64,000 bases of DNA from Pezicula radicicola (lineage: Eukaryota > Ascomycota > Leotiomycetes > Helotiales > Dermateaceae). The stretch lies in assembly GCA_003008705.1 (NCBI GenBank), contig PDUO01000017.1:189827-253826 (forward strand), in the 5' to 3' direction. The notes under the pieces were generated by a model. The model saw only the letters and a list, made by a program, of their open reading frames with translations, made no database searches and was not told the DNA's origin. The first letter of the stretch is position 1. Each line of letters begins with the position of its first letter. This document shows positions 46,753-57,977 of the stretch, in pieces. The translations under genes were made by a program, and so were the position numbers.

Positions 46753-48539
46753 TTAGTCCAATCTCAACTCCTCATATACAGCAGACCCACCCCTCTCTAA
46801 TCTAACCAAACAAACAGACACCGAAGCACAAGCTAGAAGTCCACTAATAGCGAAATACGGTAAACCAATCCATCCCCCACCCAACTCCAAACCCTTCTTA
46901 AAACTCAAACTCAAGACCGGTCCAGCAGCCATTGAGCCTATAGCCTCAAGTACAGCAATACTGTTATACAATGTCCCTACATGATGTGGTTCCACGATCG
47001 AAGTTAATAAACTACGGGCCAAGAGAGTAAAACCGACGCCCGTTGCCCAGATACAGAGACCAATCACCATGATGGGTGCGATAGGGGCGAGCCCGATGAC
47101 AAAGGTGCCAATGGTCAGAACGATGGCACTTCCGCGGGCGAGTGTGAGGTCTTTGTGTTTGGGGGTGTAGGCGCATTTGTGGAGGAGAAGATAACCGCAG
47201 CCTGGGAGGATAACAAGGAGAAGGGTGATATTGGCGATGGCGCGGATGGAGAGGAGTAAGCCGGCCTAGAGGTTGTTAATGAAATAAAAATTGGGTGATG
47301 GAAGATGAGGGTGCTTACCTGGGACCATGACCAATTATACCGTTTTGTTACATACTGCATGAGAATCTCTTGTGCGTATCTCCCCAATGTGGCAACGACG
47401 AATGTGAACAGTAATAGCAGAATGCGTGTATCTCTGAAGATAAATCTAGTAGCGTCGCTGACATGGAGAACACTGCTCTTTGCTTTCGTAACCCAATGGT
47501 CCAATACACCAACAGGACCTGGGCCCTGGATAGGACCTTCCTCGTCGCTGAGTAGATCTGCAGGAATAGGTGCTGTGACTCTTGAGCCTAAGGTCTCTGG
47601 GATAGCGAGAATTAGGAGGTTGCAAGCCATAACACACCCAATGCCGAGAATGATTGAAAGCCAGGGATTGATGTCCATTAGAACGGACGCCAGAGGACTG
47701 GCTATAAGCTCACCAGCTAGAAGTGAGGCGCCCATGCGGAAGAATACTGTAGTTCTGGCTGAGAGTCAATCGACAAGAAACTCGACACGCTGAGACGGAA
47801 CTCACCTTTCTGCTTCTGAAGTCACATCGGAGACAATAGTGAACAGCACAGAAGTAATAACCATACCACCGCCTCCAATTAATGTACATATAGAGGTCAG
47901 CCACGTTAGGCGAATGGGGAAATAATCAGACCACCATAGAATTCCATTATAGAAAAAACCTTGTATATTAATACCAATAAATGCAAGACCAAGAATAGAT
48001 CTCCTTCCGTACTTATCCGCGGCAAAGCCATACGGAATTGAGGTCAGGATACCTAAACCATATAGTTAATCACTACGCATTTCCCAAATTTAGCTTCTCA
48101 CCAAACACAACTTACTAGGGATTTGATCAAACATAGCTCCCCAACCGCGCAATGTCGCCAATTCGCTCTGCACCGGTACACTCTTACACCTTGGATCATC
48201 CCGAATTTGCCTACTTGCATTCCCATTCACACTCAACGATGCATTGAGAGGCATAGATTCAGGAAAGAAATCTCGACAGATAATATCCTCCATGACCATA
48301 TTCATGGGAATTATTTGAAGATAAGTTCCGATTTCGACGAGGACAATAAGAACGAAGCAGAGGTAGATGACGCGGTTTTTTTGATTCTTCATTGCTGTTG
48401 AGGGCACCTTGACGACATGGTTGGAGTCGGCTTCCTCATTCAGGAGAGGTCTATCCTCCTCAAATGAAAGACTTCGCTCATCGTGGTCATTATCCTCAAT
48501 AATGTCATCCTCAATAATGTTATCCTCAATAACGGTCAT
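46753..48539 (-). CDS. MFS transporter, 12-helix
   Basis: Four exons (48539-48116, 48052-47806, 47754-47319, 47265-46753) give 539 residues; phases agree at each joint. The open frame extends to 48656 from a TTG, but the first ATG is 48539. The N-terminus is acidic and cytoplasmic, with three near-repeats of a five-residue unit (IIEDD/IIEDN). The first helix is VIYLCFVLIVLVEIGTYLQI. The MFS loop signature GFAADKYGRRSILG follows the second segment, and GGGGMVITSVLFTIVSD, ERTTVFFRMGASLLAGELIASPLA and the C-terminal six helices complete the fold. This resembles fungal MFS proteins of the proton-coupled, HCP1/PCFT- or drug-exporter-like type. The substrate is unknown. Plasma membrane or vacuole by family. 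Confidence 0.88.
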
Positions 48540-49444
48540 GATTGCTGCGATCTGTCTCGAAGGCAGGGGTAAGGCAAAGGCGAGACAGGGGCAATATTGG
48601 GGCCTGAGGCTAGGTGGCCAGAGCTGGTTTTCTGCTGCTGTCGCACACAGTCTCAATATCGCCTGGCCTCAAACCGGGAGGATAAAGCGTGAAAGGAGGC
48701 CTTGGGAAGACAAAGAAAATGCAAAGCCATTCTGAATCGACTTCTTGACGCTTTTGTAATAATAACTTGGTGAGGCGCAGCTTCGGAAAGTAACTGTGGG
48801 CCCGAGCATGCTCGAGCTTCCTTATTAAGCACTGCAAATCCGGGAGCTCGGCTATGGACTCGGGGCTAATCAACTGTGGGCTATCGAAAAGGGATCCCCC
48901 TTTTCTTAAGCGAAACCCGATTGAACAAGTTCATCGGCTAATCGTTGCACCTTGCTTACTCGTGAACAATGTAATGTTAGACTTCTGGTTGTTGCGTTGC
49001 AAAAGAGTAATTATATGTTGACTGAATCTTAGGTTGAGGCCTCTAGACTTTCGTCTATTGTCGTGTAGTTGTGTCTCATCTCGTGTATTTACAACAAACG
49101 AGTGAACAAATCAGAGAGTGCCAAGTATGACTAAGGATGTCAGATTTACGACGCTGACATGCATTGCGAATCCTCTGCCAGATTTGGACGAGCAATGCCC
49201 AAAAATCCACCTTGCCCCTGTAAACATTTCTGTCAGATGGATCTAGATGGTGGATAGAATGCCTGGCATCAGGCTGTGTTCAACAACATTATGACGATGT
49301 CTCTACATATCAATATCTACTTTGTAAGCCCATCGCATTCGTCTCTTCTGTCAGTATCTCATCACTGTTTCTTCCTTGTTTTCCCCCTACAAATCAAAAT
49401 AATTTACGCGATCGCTTCAAGAACCAAGCGTAATGTGACTTAGT
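48540..49444. other. Divergent spacer
   Basis: About 900 bp between the MFS start and the hydrolase body. It may hide a small first exon of the hydrolase gene, but I could not find an ATG and splice pair that fits the frame. Confidence 0.45.
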
Positions 49445-50716
49445 AGCGCTATCGCTTCTACTTGGTCAAATAGCCTCTTGAGCTTGCTTGCTCTAGCCAC
49501 GAACGACACACAAACTTCTTCTAGCTTCACGTGGCAGAACTGCACATCTTCAGACCCCCCAGGCATACAATATGCAACTCTAGAAGTACTACTCGATTGG
49601 AGTGGCCATAACGGTACACAAATCACCCTCGGACTCAGTCGACTCAAGGCAACAGACTCCCACAGCCGTATTGGCAGCTTGTTCTTCAATCCCGGTGGAC
49701 CTGGAGCTGCCGCTTCACCATTTCCTATGTATCAAGCTAGCGGCATACCATTTTTCACAGACGCAGTAGCACAAAACTTCGATATAATCGGCCTAGACAC
49801 ATGTGGTAACGGCATGAGTTCGCCACTTGGGGAAAGTTGTTTAGAGTTAACAGGGCCTGTACTTCAACACTTGAACACCACCAGTGCAGCTCGAGATATG
49901 GAAGTCGTTCGACTAGCTCTGGATGACGGGAAAATGAACTACCTCGGCCTTTCATATGGTACTCAACTCGGAGTCGCATATGCACAATTATTTCCCTGGG
50001 ATATTCGAGCTATGGCCCTTGATGCAAATATTGATCACTCCCAGTCTGAAGCAAGCAACTTAAATAACGCTACCGCCAACCCAATTCCTGCTCCTGAATG
50101 TGTTATTTCGGGAGAATGTAAAGAATATGTTAATGGAGAAGAAATCCTTTTCAATGTTCAAGATCAGCTTGTATTCAAGGATCCTCAACTTGAGATAGAA
50201 CAACCCGGTTGGGAAACTCCAGCCCTTTATCTCTCAGAAGCCATAGCAGGAAATGCAAGCGGTCTATCAACAAGTCTCGCACTCGATAACTCCATCACAC
50301 TATTCGACGGTCTAGCAATTTCTTGTTTGGATTGGACACACGATAGTACAACACTTGCGGATATCATATACAAAGAACAATTAGGTTCAGTTGTAGCACC
50401 TTATACACGTGGTGCTTGCCAGACATATGGGATTCAAACAAACTATATAGGATGGCCAGCTCCTGTACAGAATCCTCCACATTTTGCCAATATTACAGGA
50501 GCTCCACCTATTATTCTTGTCAATTCTGATCATCATCCGGAATGTTTATGTGTGTGGGAAAATGGTCTGCTTAATCAGGTTAGCAGTGGTACTCTTCTGA
50601 CACGCAGTGGAGATGGTCATAGTTTTTATAATTTGAACGGTACAACTACGAGGGTAATTGATGCTTATCTTGTTTCTGGGGCGATGCCACCACTGAACAC
50701 AGTCTACAAATCATGA
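49445..50716 (+). CDS. TAP-like alpha/beta-hydrolase, 5' end unresolved
   Basis: Secreted serine hydrolase of the tripeptidyl-aminopeptidase-like (alpha/beta-hydrolase with TAP-like C-terminal domain) family. The coding body is open from just after a TGA at 49436 but has no ATG near its N-terminus. The first residues (SNSLLSLLALATND) look like the end of a signal peptide, so a first exon is missing or the start has been lost. Motifs: LEVLLDWS, oxyanion segment FFNPGGPGAAAS, FDIIGLDTCGNGMS, nucleophile LGLSYGTQLG, acid in VNSDHHPE and His in SGDGHSFYNL. Between HSQSEASNL and PIPAPECV the usual 30-40 residue lid segment of fungal members seems to be absent, in frame. It is thus about 100-150 residues shorter than typical members overall. 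Confidence 0.75.
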   Translation, partial: SAIASTWSNSLLSLLALATNDTQTSSSFTWQNCTSSDPPGIQYATLEVLLDWSGHNGTQITLGLSRLKATDSHSRIGSLFFNPGGPGAAASPFPMYQASGIPFFTDAVAQNFDIIGLDTCGNGMSSPLGESCLELTGPVLQHLNTTSAARDMEVVRLALDDGKMNYLGLSYGTQLGVAYAQLFPWDIRAMALDANIDHSQSEASNLNNATANPIPAPECVISGECKEYVNGEEILFNVQDQLVFKDPQLEIEQPGWETPALYLSEAIAGNASGLSTSLALDNSITLFDGLAISCLDWTHDSTTLADIIYKEQLGSVVAPYTRGACQTYGIQTNYIGWPAPVQNPPHFANITGAPPIILVNSDHHPECLCVWENGLLNQVSSGTLLTRSGDGHSFYNLNGTTTRVIDAYLVSGAMPPLNTVYKS

Positions 50717-51296
50717 GGTTATGGCTGAAAGTTGCATGGACTTGGAGTTTTGGAGCTTAGAAAATAACGCTGTTGTGATTTTTAAGTGTTATCCGGTTGT
50801 AGTTGTACTGTATCCTACTTAAATTTTAAATGTAATCAGCTTTTTCTGCTTCTTAAGAAATGGTTAATTGGCCGTGTATAAGCAAAAGTGAGCACATTGA
50901 ACATGCAATCTTTTTAGCGCATCAACATGTAGTGGGAATTCTACGTTATAATAGCCTGCCGATTTAATTCGCTAGTATTAGTCTATTAGTCGGATACTTT
51001 ACTCTACAGCAAATACTATATACACTATATCCCGTACCATGTAATCATTTTAAAAGTCATAGTTATGTCTACGTGCAAGGTAACAATCAGTCGGTAGTAA
51101 AACTTTGAATTCGAAATAGTGATATTTGCTCTAGAGGTTTACAACAGAAAAGACATCACTGAAGTAAACTTCAGCAGTCACTGCTCTAACATAATCTGCG
51201 ATATCGCGAAGTAAAACCCGGATACGCAAAAAACCTGATAAAAGGCAACTAATGCAAATACTTAGGTAATAATCTACTATCAGAGAGTTATAAACC
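50717..51296. other. Convergent 3' spacer
   Basis: AT-rich, about 580 bp between convergent genes. Nothing else seen. Confidence 0.5.
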
Positions 51297-53113
51297 TTAG
51301 TACCTATATCGAGGTGAACGAGCAGAAGTAGAAGAATCCGTAACATCCCCCATAACCCGACCACCAGGAAAAACCCTCTTCACAATCTTCAAATTATCCT
51401 GAAATCTCCTCTCCTCATCCAGAGCCCTCACCAGACTCCTCTTTGCTCTCCCCTGAATCTTCTCTTTCCCATCTCTACTAAGCGATTCAGTCCAGCTGGG
51501 TAATTCCAAATATTCTCCCTCAACACAAGCAGTCCGTTTCCTCTTCTTCTCTCTCGGAACATTATATTTCGAATTCCAATCCAGGAGATAGTTTTCATTG
51601 CAGAATTCATGCCAGGCACGCAGATGGAGAATAACATAATCTCGAAATCGCGTGATGGCATATTCATGGATTTGATCAACTAGGGATAGAAGTTCCCAGG
51701 CAGATCTCTGGTTAATAACTCTGCCGCTCCAGATCCTTTGGAAAACCTATGATAAGTTCAGTCAGCCAGTCTTCCACTTGCAGCACGGGTAAGTAAACTC
51801 GTACTTGTAAATTTCAAGGGTCAATGAAATAAAGAAAAGACGTAAATATACATACGTATACATTTCTACTCATGCACTCCATATCAGCATACTCCTCCTT
51901 AGCTCTCGGCCTCTTAAAAGCAACCAATAAATGCCATTGAGCCCCAAAACTCGTCAGAGCAAAAACCTGGTTATCATGACTAGTATCCGTCTGAAATAAT
52001 CTCGGCGTACCAACAGTTCCAGGTTTCCGACAGAGATCATCAAGCATATCGAGATACGTCATGGCAGCTAAACATGCTTGTCTACGCGCTTCTCTACAAT
52101 CTCCACTCCAGCCTTTGGCTTCATATACCATAAATGGGAATGCAAGGTCAGTCTCTCCCCATTTTGGATCGGAAAGAAGACCGCATTTGCGATGTAGTAA
52201 TAGCTTCTCGAGTTTGTCTCGTCGGAGGTTGATATCCCTGCCTGCAAAATGCGCGGGACAGTGTTTGTAGTCGCATGGTATGTGTGGATACCCGCAAGTG
52301 TTCGAAGCATATGTTGTGAGGCCGAAGGTTGCATCTGGAATTTTCTTTACGAAGACTGATTCGCCGGTCAGGGTACAGTCAATAGGGTCGGTTTTGGCTA
52401 TGACTGCATTTAATTCGTGTTTGTCTCTATAAGGTGTCGTCAGATCATTCCGGAATCCCGAAGGGTGGAAGTGTAGCACAGAGAAAAGTAGAAATGAGAT
52501 AGATATCTTACATTGCAAGTATATTTTCGTCTCTCATCCCTCCAAATATGTCAGACCAGGCGTCTGCTTCCCAAGCGTATTCGCTTTTGTGGAAAGTCTC
52601 GTTATTAACCATGTGTATCTCAACAACGCGTGCTCGCCGTCTCCGGCCAGCTTCTGTCTCGCTATCCCAATCGATGTCTTTGAAGGAAGGGATGAATAGG
52701 TTTCGATTTGATGGTACTCGTGCTTCTTTGAATGAGTTGTAGTAATATATTCCTTGTGCATTTTGTGCCATATCTTTTCCGTAAAAGTTAATAATAGCTG
52801 GCGGATATTCACTTTTTGGACAAAGGTAACTGGCAATATTAGCGCTAGATCGGATTTATTAAGGACGACTGAGACGTGCTTACTGCATATTAGCGTAGTA
52901 CCTGTCATGAACTGGCGCTATCCAGGCCTCAGTTCCGTTGACTTCTTTCATATTGACTGGCGGCCAATTCGTCAAAACCTCCTCGATTTTCCAATCCGTC
53001 CCTCTCAAAGCACGCAACTCTTTTTGAGATTCCTTTCTCTTTTCCCTATGCTTCTCTCTGAAGTCCTTCCACCTCTCTTCCTTCGTGGGTTCGGAATTTG
53101 AAGGTTCACCCAT
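51297..53113 (-). CDS. Conserved orphan with PD-(D/E)XK-like motif
   Basis: Four exons (53113-52884, 52829-52512, 52426-51856, 51746-51297) give 522 residues, all in frame. The N-terminus is highly charged (KEERWKDFREKHREKRKESQKE). A mid section has a compact Cys/His cluster (Cys227, Cys234, His238, Cys239, His242) that could bind zinc. It is followed by WGETDLAFPFMVYEAKGWSG, where Asp276, Glu285 and Lys287 have the D...ExK spacing of the PD-(D/E)XK nuclease fold; REARRQACLAAMTYLDML forms a following helix. The third intron joins VY to VFQRIWSGRV, and the C-terminus is basic. The overall sequence looks like an uncharacterised, widespread fungal family. Nuclease activity is only a hypothesis. 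No signal peptide. Confidence 0.7.
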
Positions 53114-53790
53114 AACGAATGCTGCACCTAGAGCAAGGGTATTAAATGAGATCTAACAGTTGATTGCAAAAAAGTTTTGTAAAGGATCAAAGTAAACAAT
53201 GATAGATAGACAATAGCCCGTAAACATCAGTTTAGCTGATGCACTTTAAGTACATAAAATAGTACTCCATTTGTTTTTGAGGTATCAGGCAGCACCCGGT
53301 CATGTTTTTGAGACCGCATGCATGCAAGTGGAATAATGGCTGCGCCACCAAGAGTGCTTAGCCACTCCGGTAGGATCATAAAATGGTTATTCATATGTCT
53401 CCACATACAAACCAATCAATAAAGACAACCCTACACCCAACAAGTTACAGACAGGGGAAAGTTTGTATGGGTAGTTAGGCAGAATGGTGAATCAAAACAA
53501 CCTAAGCAACTGTAAGCAACTGTAAGCAGTTAAACAAAAGAGCAACTTCAGATGGTCACTTAGGAAGCGACTTGTGTAAAGTTTAATAGCAGACCTAAAT
53601 CAAATTTTCTTCTGTTTTTCAAAACAGTATCTGGGAAGGAAATGAACACCATCTAAGAATCAGTTTTGTGAGTAGTTCTAACTTGTTCCATGAATGGAAT
53701 TACATCGAAGTCGACTATTTGAATAACCGAGCAGAATCCTTGCTATGAGCTTCACGATATCAATTTAACATAAAATTTCAATTAATTCCA
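53114..53790. other. Spacer, no gene seen
   Basis: About 680 bp, AT-rich. A short direct repeat AAGCAACTGT occurs twice near 53502-53525. No frame of interest. Confidence 0.5.
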
Positions 53791-55704
53791 CTAAATCCAA
53801 TTTTCTTCATCTCCTCTATTCCCATAATCTACCATTAAAGTATTAGCATCCCTATCGAAACTTAGCTTTGTCCTCCCAGAGATGCTCCCCCCACCAACAC
53901 TTCTCCTTTCCCCTCTTCCCCTCTCCCCATCATTCATGTTCCTCATCTCCCTCACCTCCCCACCTCCTTCATCAAACCTCCTATTAAAAAAACCCCCACC
54001 CTTCAAACAACTAATAACAACATCCTTAATATCCATATAATCCCACTCCCCTACACCCCTCCAAAACACCGTCCTAACCACCTCTTCAAGCACAATAACC
54101 ACAACGATTACATTAAACACAAAAATGGCGTATATATAAACACTTTGTCCAATTCTCAAAGCCAGAGTAGTGACCATGACTTCTGTTGTAGTCGATTGAT
54201 TCCCAACCATAAGTTGTGCGCTTGCATATCCAACGAGAATGTCATCTAGCATTGCAGAGACTGAGTTTGTGAGCCCAGCAAGAGTTGATATTGATTCGGT
54301 TAATGGGATGCTGGAATTGGATTGCGAGATATTGTAGTCTCCGATACTGCTCATGAATGAGTTTCCTAATAGTGACTGATATAAGTTCGTTTGGTCGTTT
54401 GATATGAGCTCTAATTGGCGGGTAGTAACATGAGCAATGTTGCCAGCCGGATTTATATCATCGCTTGTTGATACAGGCACAACAGTAATATTTCTTGCTT
54501 GGAGACCGATAGTGATGTTGAATAATGTTGGAACATAGTTGATAGAACACTGCGTCGTATTCAGGAAAGCGTAATTTGAACCAGCTGCGATTCCCATGTA
54601 TTGGGTGCCGTTTGTTTGGGCTGCAGCTACGCCAATAGCGACGATGGATGGGCCATCACCTCGACCAATAAATGTTGAGCGCTCATCAGCCCCATTGCTG
54701 TTTGGTAGGGGACCTATCGCTTCCCAAAGAAGGCTTACATCATCAGAATAGAGAAGGAATTCGGTGCTTGAGTTGTAAATACATTGGACTTCGGCATTGT
54801 ATCCCGTTTCCTGGTACGTATAAGAAGTCGTGAGAGAGTCGTCAAGAATATTAGTGTCTGTGAGCCCAGCAGACGATCCAACTCCATAGGAGCGACCAAT
54901 ATAAGTGAAGCCTGAATTGTCAAGCTTGACATGGGTTCGTGGGCTCCCGTCTACTGTCGTGGCAGATGATGCTGTAGATAGGAGGGCACCTTCCATCGCG
55001 ATTCCAACTCTGTACGAAAAGACTCCCATTGAATTTCTGACCTCTTCGATCTGGGCTGCGCTTGAAAATTCAGAAGGATACTCTTGTATTAGTGAAGTAT
55101 TCTCGTATGATGGTACCATCACAATCCCTGTGTGATTCTTGGAGACAGAAATTGGTGATAAGGCACCTGCCCACAGCGCGGAGGGTATCGTCGTCAGACC
55201 GATAAATAACAACAACGGTATTAGATATCTAAAAGGTAGCTTCCAACTCATGCTCGGCGTGCATAAATGAGACCAAAATTGAAGGTCGTTCATGGAGACT
55301 TTGGTCCGGCCGAAGCGCAACCTCGTGGCTCGATTGATTAACGTGCACAAGGCTGTGGTCTGAAGAAGCGCAAAGCCATTGGAAAGAAGCTGGACAACGA
55401 TTTGGACCGATGCTCTGTTGTCGCTCACTATTTCATATATAGATGAAGATAAGACCCAACCTCGTTTATCACCTACGACCAGAGTTGAGCTGATTGCACT
55501 TGTAATGAGAAGGCTAACAAACAATGCATACTCCTCCCCTTTACAAGGAAAGAAAAGACCGCCGTCAGACTTTCTGTGCGGCTCCCGCTCGATGACTTTG
55601 TTGTTTTGTTTATCCATACCCACTTCTACAGCTGGATCCAGTAGTGGTTTGCGATGTATTTGGTAGTGAGGGGAAAGGAGCGATTGAGCCTGCGCTTCCG
55701 ACAT
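53791..55704 (-). CDS. Multi-pass glycosylated membrane protein, unknown function
   Basis: An uninterrupted frame of 637 residues from an ATG at 55704. I do not recognise a named domain. Visible layout: a cytoplasmic N-terminus of about 55 residues; helices near 58-78, 100-122 and 153-178; a long loop (about 180-510) with more than ten Asn-X-Ser/Thr sequons and a few Cys, so probably lumenal or extracellular; a last helix (SVYIYAIFVFNVIVVVIVLEE, about 520-540); and a cytoplasmic tail rich in Gly, Arg and Glu. The pattern of three N-terminal helices, large glycosylated ectodomain and one C-terminal helix recurs in many uncharacterised Pezizomycotina proteins. A surface receptor or wall-stress role is conceivable but unsupported. 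Confidence 0.75.
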   Translation of the reverse strand: MSEAQAQSLLSPHYQIHRKPLLDPAVEVGMDKQNNKVIEREPHRKSDGGLFFPCKGEEYALFVSLLITSAISSTLVVGDKRGWVLSSSIYEIVSDNRASVQIVVQLLSNGFALLQTTALCTLINRATRLRFGRTKVSMNDLQFWSHLCTPSMSWKLPFRYLIPLLLFIGLTTIPSALWAGALSPISVSKNHTGIVMVPSYENTSLIQEYPSEFSSAAQIEEVRNSMGVFSYRVGIAMEGALLSTASSATTVDGSPRTHVKLDNSGFTYIGRSYGVGSSAGLTDTNILDDSLTTSYTYQETGYNAEVQCIYNSSTEFLLYSDDVSLLWEAIGPLPNSNGADERSTFIGRGDGPSIVAIGVAAAQTNGTQYMGIAAGSNYAFLNTTQCSINYVPTLFNITIGLQARNITVVPVSTSDDINPAGNIAHVTTRQLELISNDQTNLYQSLLGNSFMSSIGDYNISQSNSSIPLTESISTLAGLTNSVSAMLDDILVGYASAQLMVGNQSTTTEVMVTTLALRIGQSVYIYAIFVFNVIVVVIVLEEVVRTVFWRGVGEWDYMDIKDVVISCLKGGGFFNRRFDEGGGEVREMRNMNDGERGRGERRSVGGGSISGRTKLSFDRDANTLMVDYGNRGDEENWI

Positions 55705-56480
55705 GATGATGCTATGGCATAATCGGACCTGAGATGGTAGCCTGGGCTGGTATGTAAGAATTCAGGGACGGGAAAGGAACGGCAGGGGAAAAAATATATA
55801 GAAATCGCAAGGCTTTTATGGAATAATCATCCCACTCAAGTAACGTCTTGTCGAGCAGCGAGGCTGTATGCGCCTCTGCGGCGCGTGAAACAGTTGAAAG
55901 TCTGGTGACATAGCCCCTAACCTACTCGGGCTTCACTATGCACAGCTTGACAGCAATGCCACCTAGTCTGTATGTAACCCAAGCCTCGAAATCTTTCTGG
56001 TTTAGGCGTATCCATCAGTCGGGACTCGATTATTGGGTATGAGAGTCAACGTACCAAGCAATTACAAGTCGCTTAATATCAGGAGGGCGGCCGCGGGTTC
56101 TGATTGGCCAGTATGGACCAATTGGAGAACAAGCCGCGCGCGTAATCACAGAGAACAGAACGGGCTCTGCATCTCTCCTACAATCAGGCAGACGGAGAAG
56201 TTCTCCATAAAGCCTACCAAGTACTATGCATCGACATTAATCACGCTACTGTAATAACAACTTGAGTAAATCCAGAACTTCCCATGCACAGTCTTGCACA
56301 GATTCAAGACGACGAAGTTTCTTGTGCAGCGGGTACAAACATGTTTATTAACTTGGAAGGTCTATAGAGTAAACGTGTCTAAGTAGCAAGTGCTTACGCA
56401 TCGTCAAAACCGTAGAAATTGATACCCTTTCTACCTCAAGCGATGCTGTTTCGTTCAGTTGCAACAAATTCATAAGTGTT
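55705..56480. other. Spacer, no gene seen
   Basis: About 780 bp holding the promoter of the membrane protein and the 3' flank of the TPK gene. A GC-richer stretch with CGGCCGCGGG lies near 56088. No gene supported. Confidence 0.5.
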
Positions 56481-57713
56481 TCACTGGTGGTCTCCGTTCT
56501 TGACAAGATTTTCATACTCATCAAACTGGCATGCTTCACCTAGTGTGCACCTTGGAGATTCCGGAGGAGGAGAAGCCAGGTCGATTGTAAAGAGGACGTC
56601 TTTGGTAGTCGAAATGTCCACCCACACGCTGTCTTCCTTGGGCGCATTGCTTGTGCTCATCTGGGTCCCAAAGGAGGTCGGCCAATCTTGAACATCCCAT
56701 ACCAGACCCGATGTGGTGATTCTGGAAGGCTCTTTGAGTGGGATGATACCGATGTGCTTGCCTAGCCAAGGGTCTTGAACACGAATCTTGTGATTGCCAG
56801 TCTTCAGCACAAAGGTGATCGCTTCGGATGACAAAAGGAACATCCTCCCGGCTTTGTATGAGGGGTCATTTTGAAACATGTAGAGGTGGTGTAGTTGAGA
56901 TATACCTTGGTCAATTCGACCTGCGATGCCACCTATACAAACGATATCTTTTGGCGGTAGTAAGCTTTTGTTGACAGTGACTTGTGAAGTTTTCAGTCGC
57001 CGTCCACTTATAAATGATTCTTCTTTCTCTTCGGTCCAGTCCCTAATGTAATTGACCGCCTTGGTAAAGTCCGTCGAATCTTGATCATCAACAAATTGAA
57101 TCTGTGCGTGCTTCGACTTCCAGAACTCGGTTGCATCGTCGCTTAGAGAATCAAGGTCACCAATAATCACGTCGATATCCTGCCCCGATGTGAGTCACTG
57201 AACTTCTTTTGAAATAGTCAACAACTAGGAATACTTCTCATCGCTCCCATGACTTCCAAAAGGAGGTGAGAAGATAGGCGGAAGAAGCTCGGTTTAGAAA
57301 CTTGAAAGTCGGAACTCACAAGAATGGGCTGCTCTTTGGACAGCTTAGCCCCCGAGTAATTTTTGGAAAACTCTAGACGGTGTGCCAGGCAAAGTTTGTC
57401 TGGATAATGATTCAAATCCAGAAGGCGATTGGCTCCGCCATCGGCCGCAATTTGGAAGATTCCTACTTCCAGATCAGCGATGTTAATGATTGTCGCTTGG
57501 GTTTGCAGAGGTGGATGCAGGGCACGGATTCGAGCTGCTGTGTAACCTACCGTTTTGCCATACGCGACGATAGACATCCGACGCCAACGTCATTGGTTGA
57601 TTCAGAACAACGATGCCGAAGTTCGCATGGATCTTTTTGTGAATGGCATCGTCCTCTGCAAAGATTTGCGCAGGTTCCCAAACCGTCTCGATGGCCGACT
57701 CAGGAGCAGCCAT
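56481..57713 (-). CDS. THI80: Thiamine pyrophosphokinase
   Basis: Transfers pyrophosphate from ATP to thiamine to give TPP, the cofactor of decarboxylases and transketolase; cytosolic. Three exons (57713-57551, 57462-57320, 57179-56481; introns 88 and 140 bp) give 334 residues. Motifs: FGIVVLNQPMTL, the nucleotide-binding AADGGANRLLD (60-70, formed across the first splice), IIGDLDSLS with the catalytic acidic residues Asp110 and Asp112, STDFTKAVNYI (Asp139, Lys142) and GGIAGRIDQGISQLHHLY (about 185-203). The C-terminal barrel has GLVWDVQDWPTSFGTQMSTSN and a VLFTIDL end, as in yeast Thi80. A loop of some 25 residues between DLNHYPDK and IIGDLDS is longer than in yeast. It is divergent from MIA40 with 264 bp between start codons. 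Confidence 0.93.
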
Positions 57714-57977
57714 AGTGTATAAATGAGGATATCTTTTGTTGGGGATTTGAAAGAGGCGAGACTTGAAATATTCCCCGATAAGGAAATGACGTGAAGGTTC
57801 GGATGGAAAGTCAAAAGTCGCGAGGTCACATGATCTGAGTGGCCATCCAAAAATTCATGGATGCTTACAAAACACCCAAAATATCTGAACTTCAAGCTCC
57901 AGTGCTGACCACGACCTTTCTTTTGTCACCTATCACCGCATTTCCTGTCACTGCCATTGGTACCTACGCTCGTAACA
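57714..57977. promoter_or_regulatory. Bidirectional promoter region TPK / MIA40
   Basis: Only 264 bp separate the two start codons, so the core promoters of the two housekeeping genes must overlap or abut. No TATA-like box stands out at the expected distance on either side. Confidence 0.55.

Noticed and set aside
49291..49323. Candidate first exon for the TAP-like hydrolase (ATG with a GTAAGC donor)
   Set aside because: No downstream AG gives the right phase without a stop, and the peptide is not signal-like.
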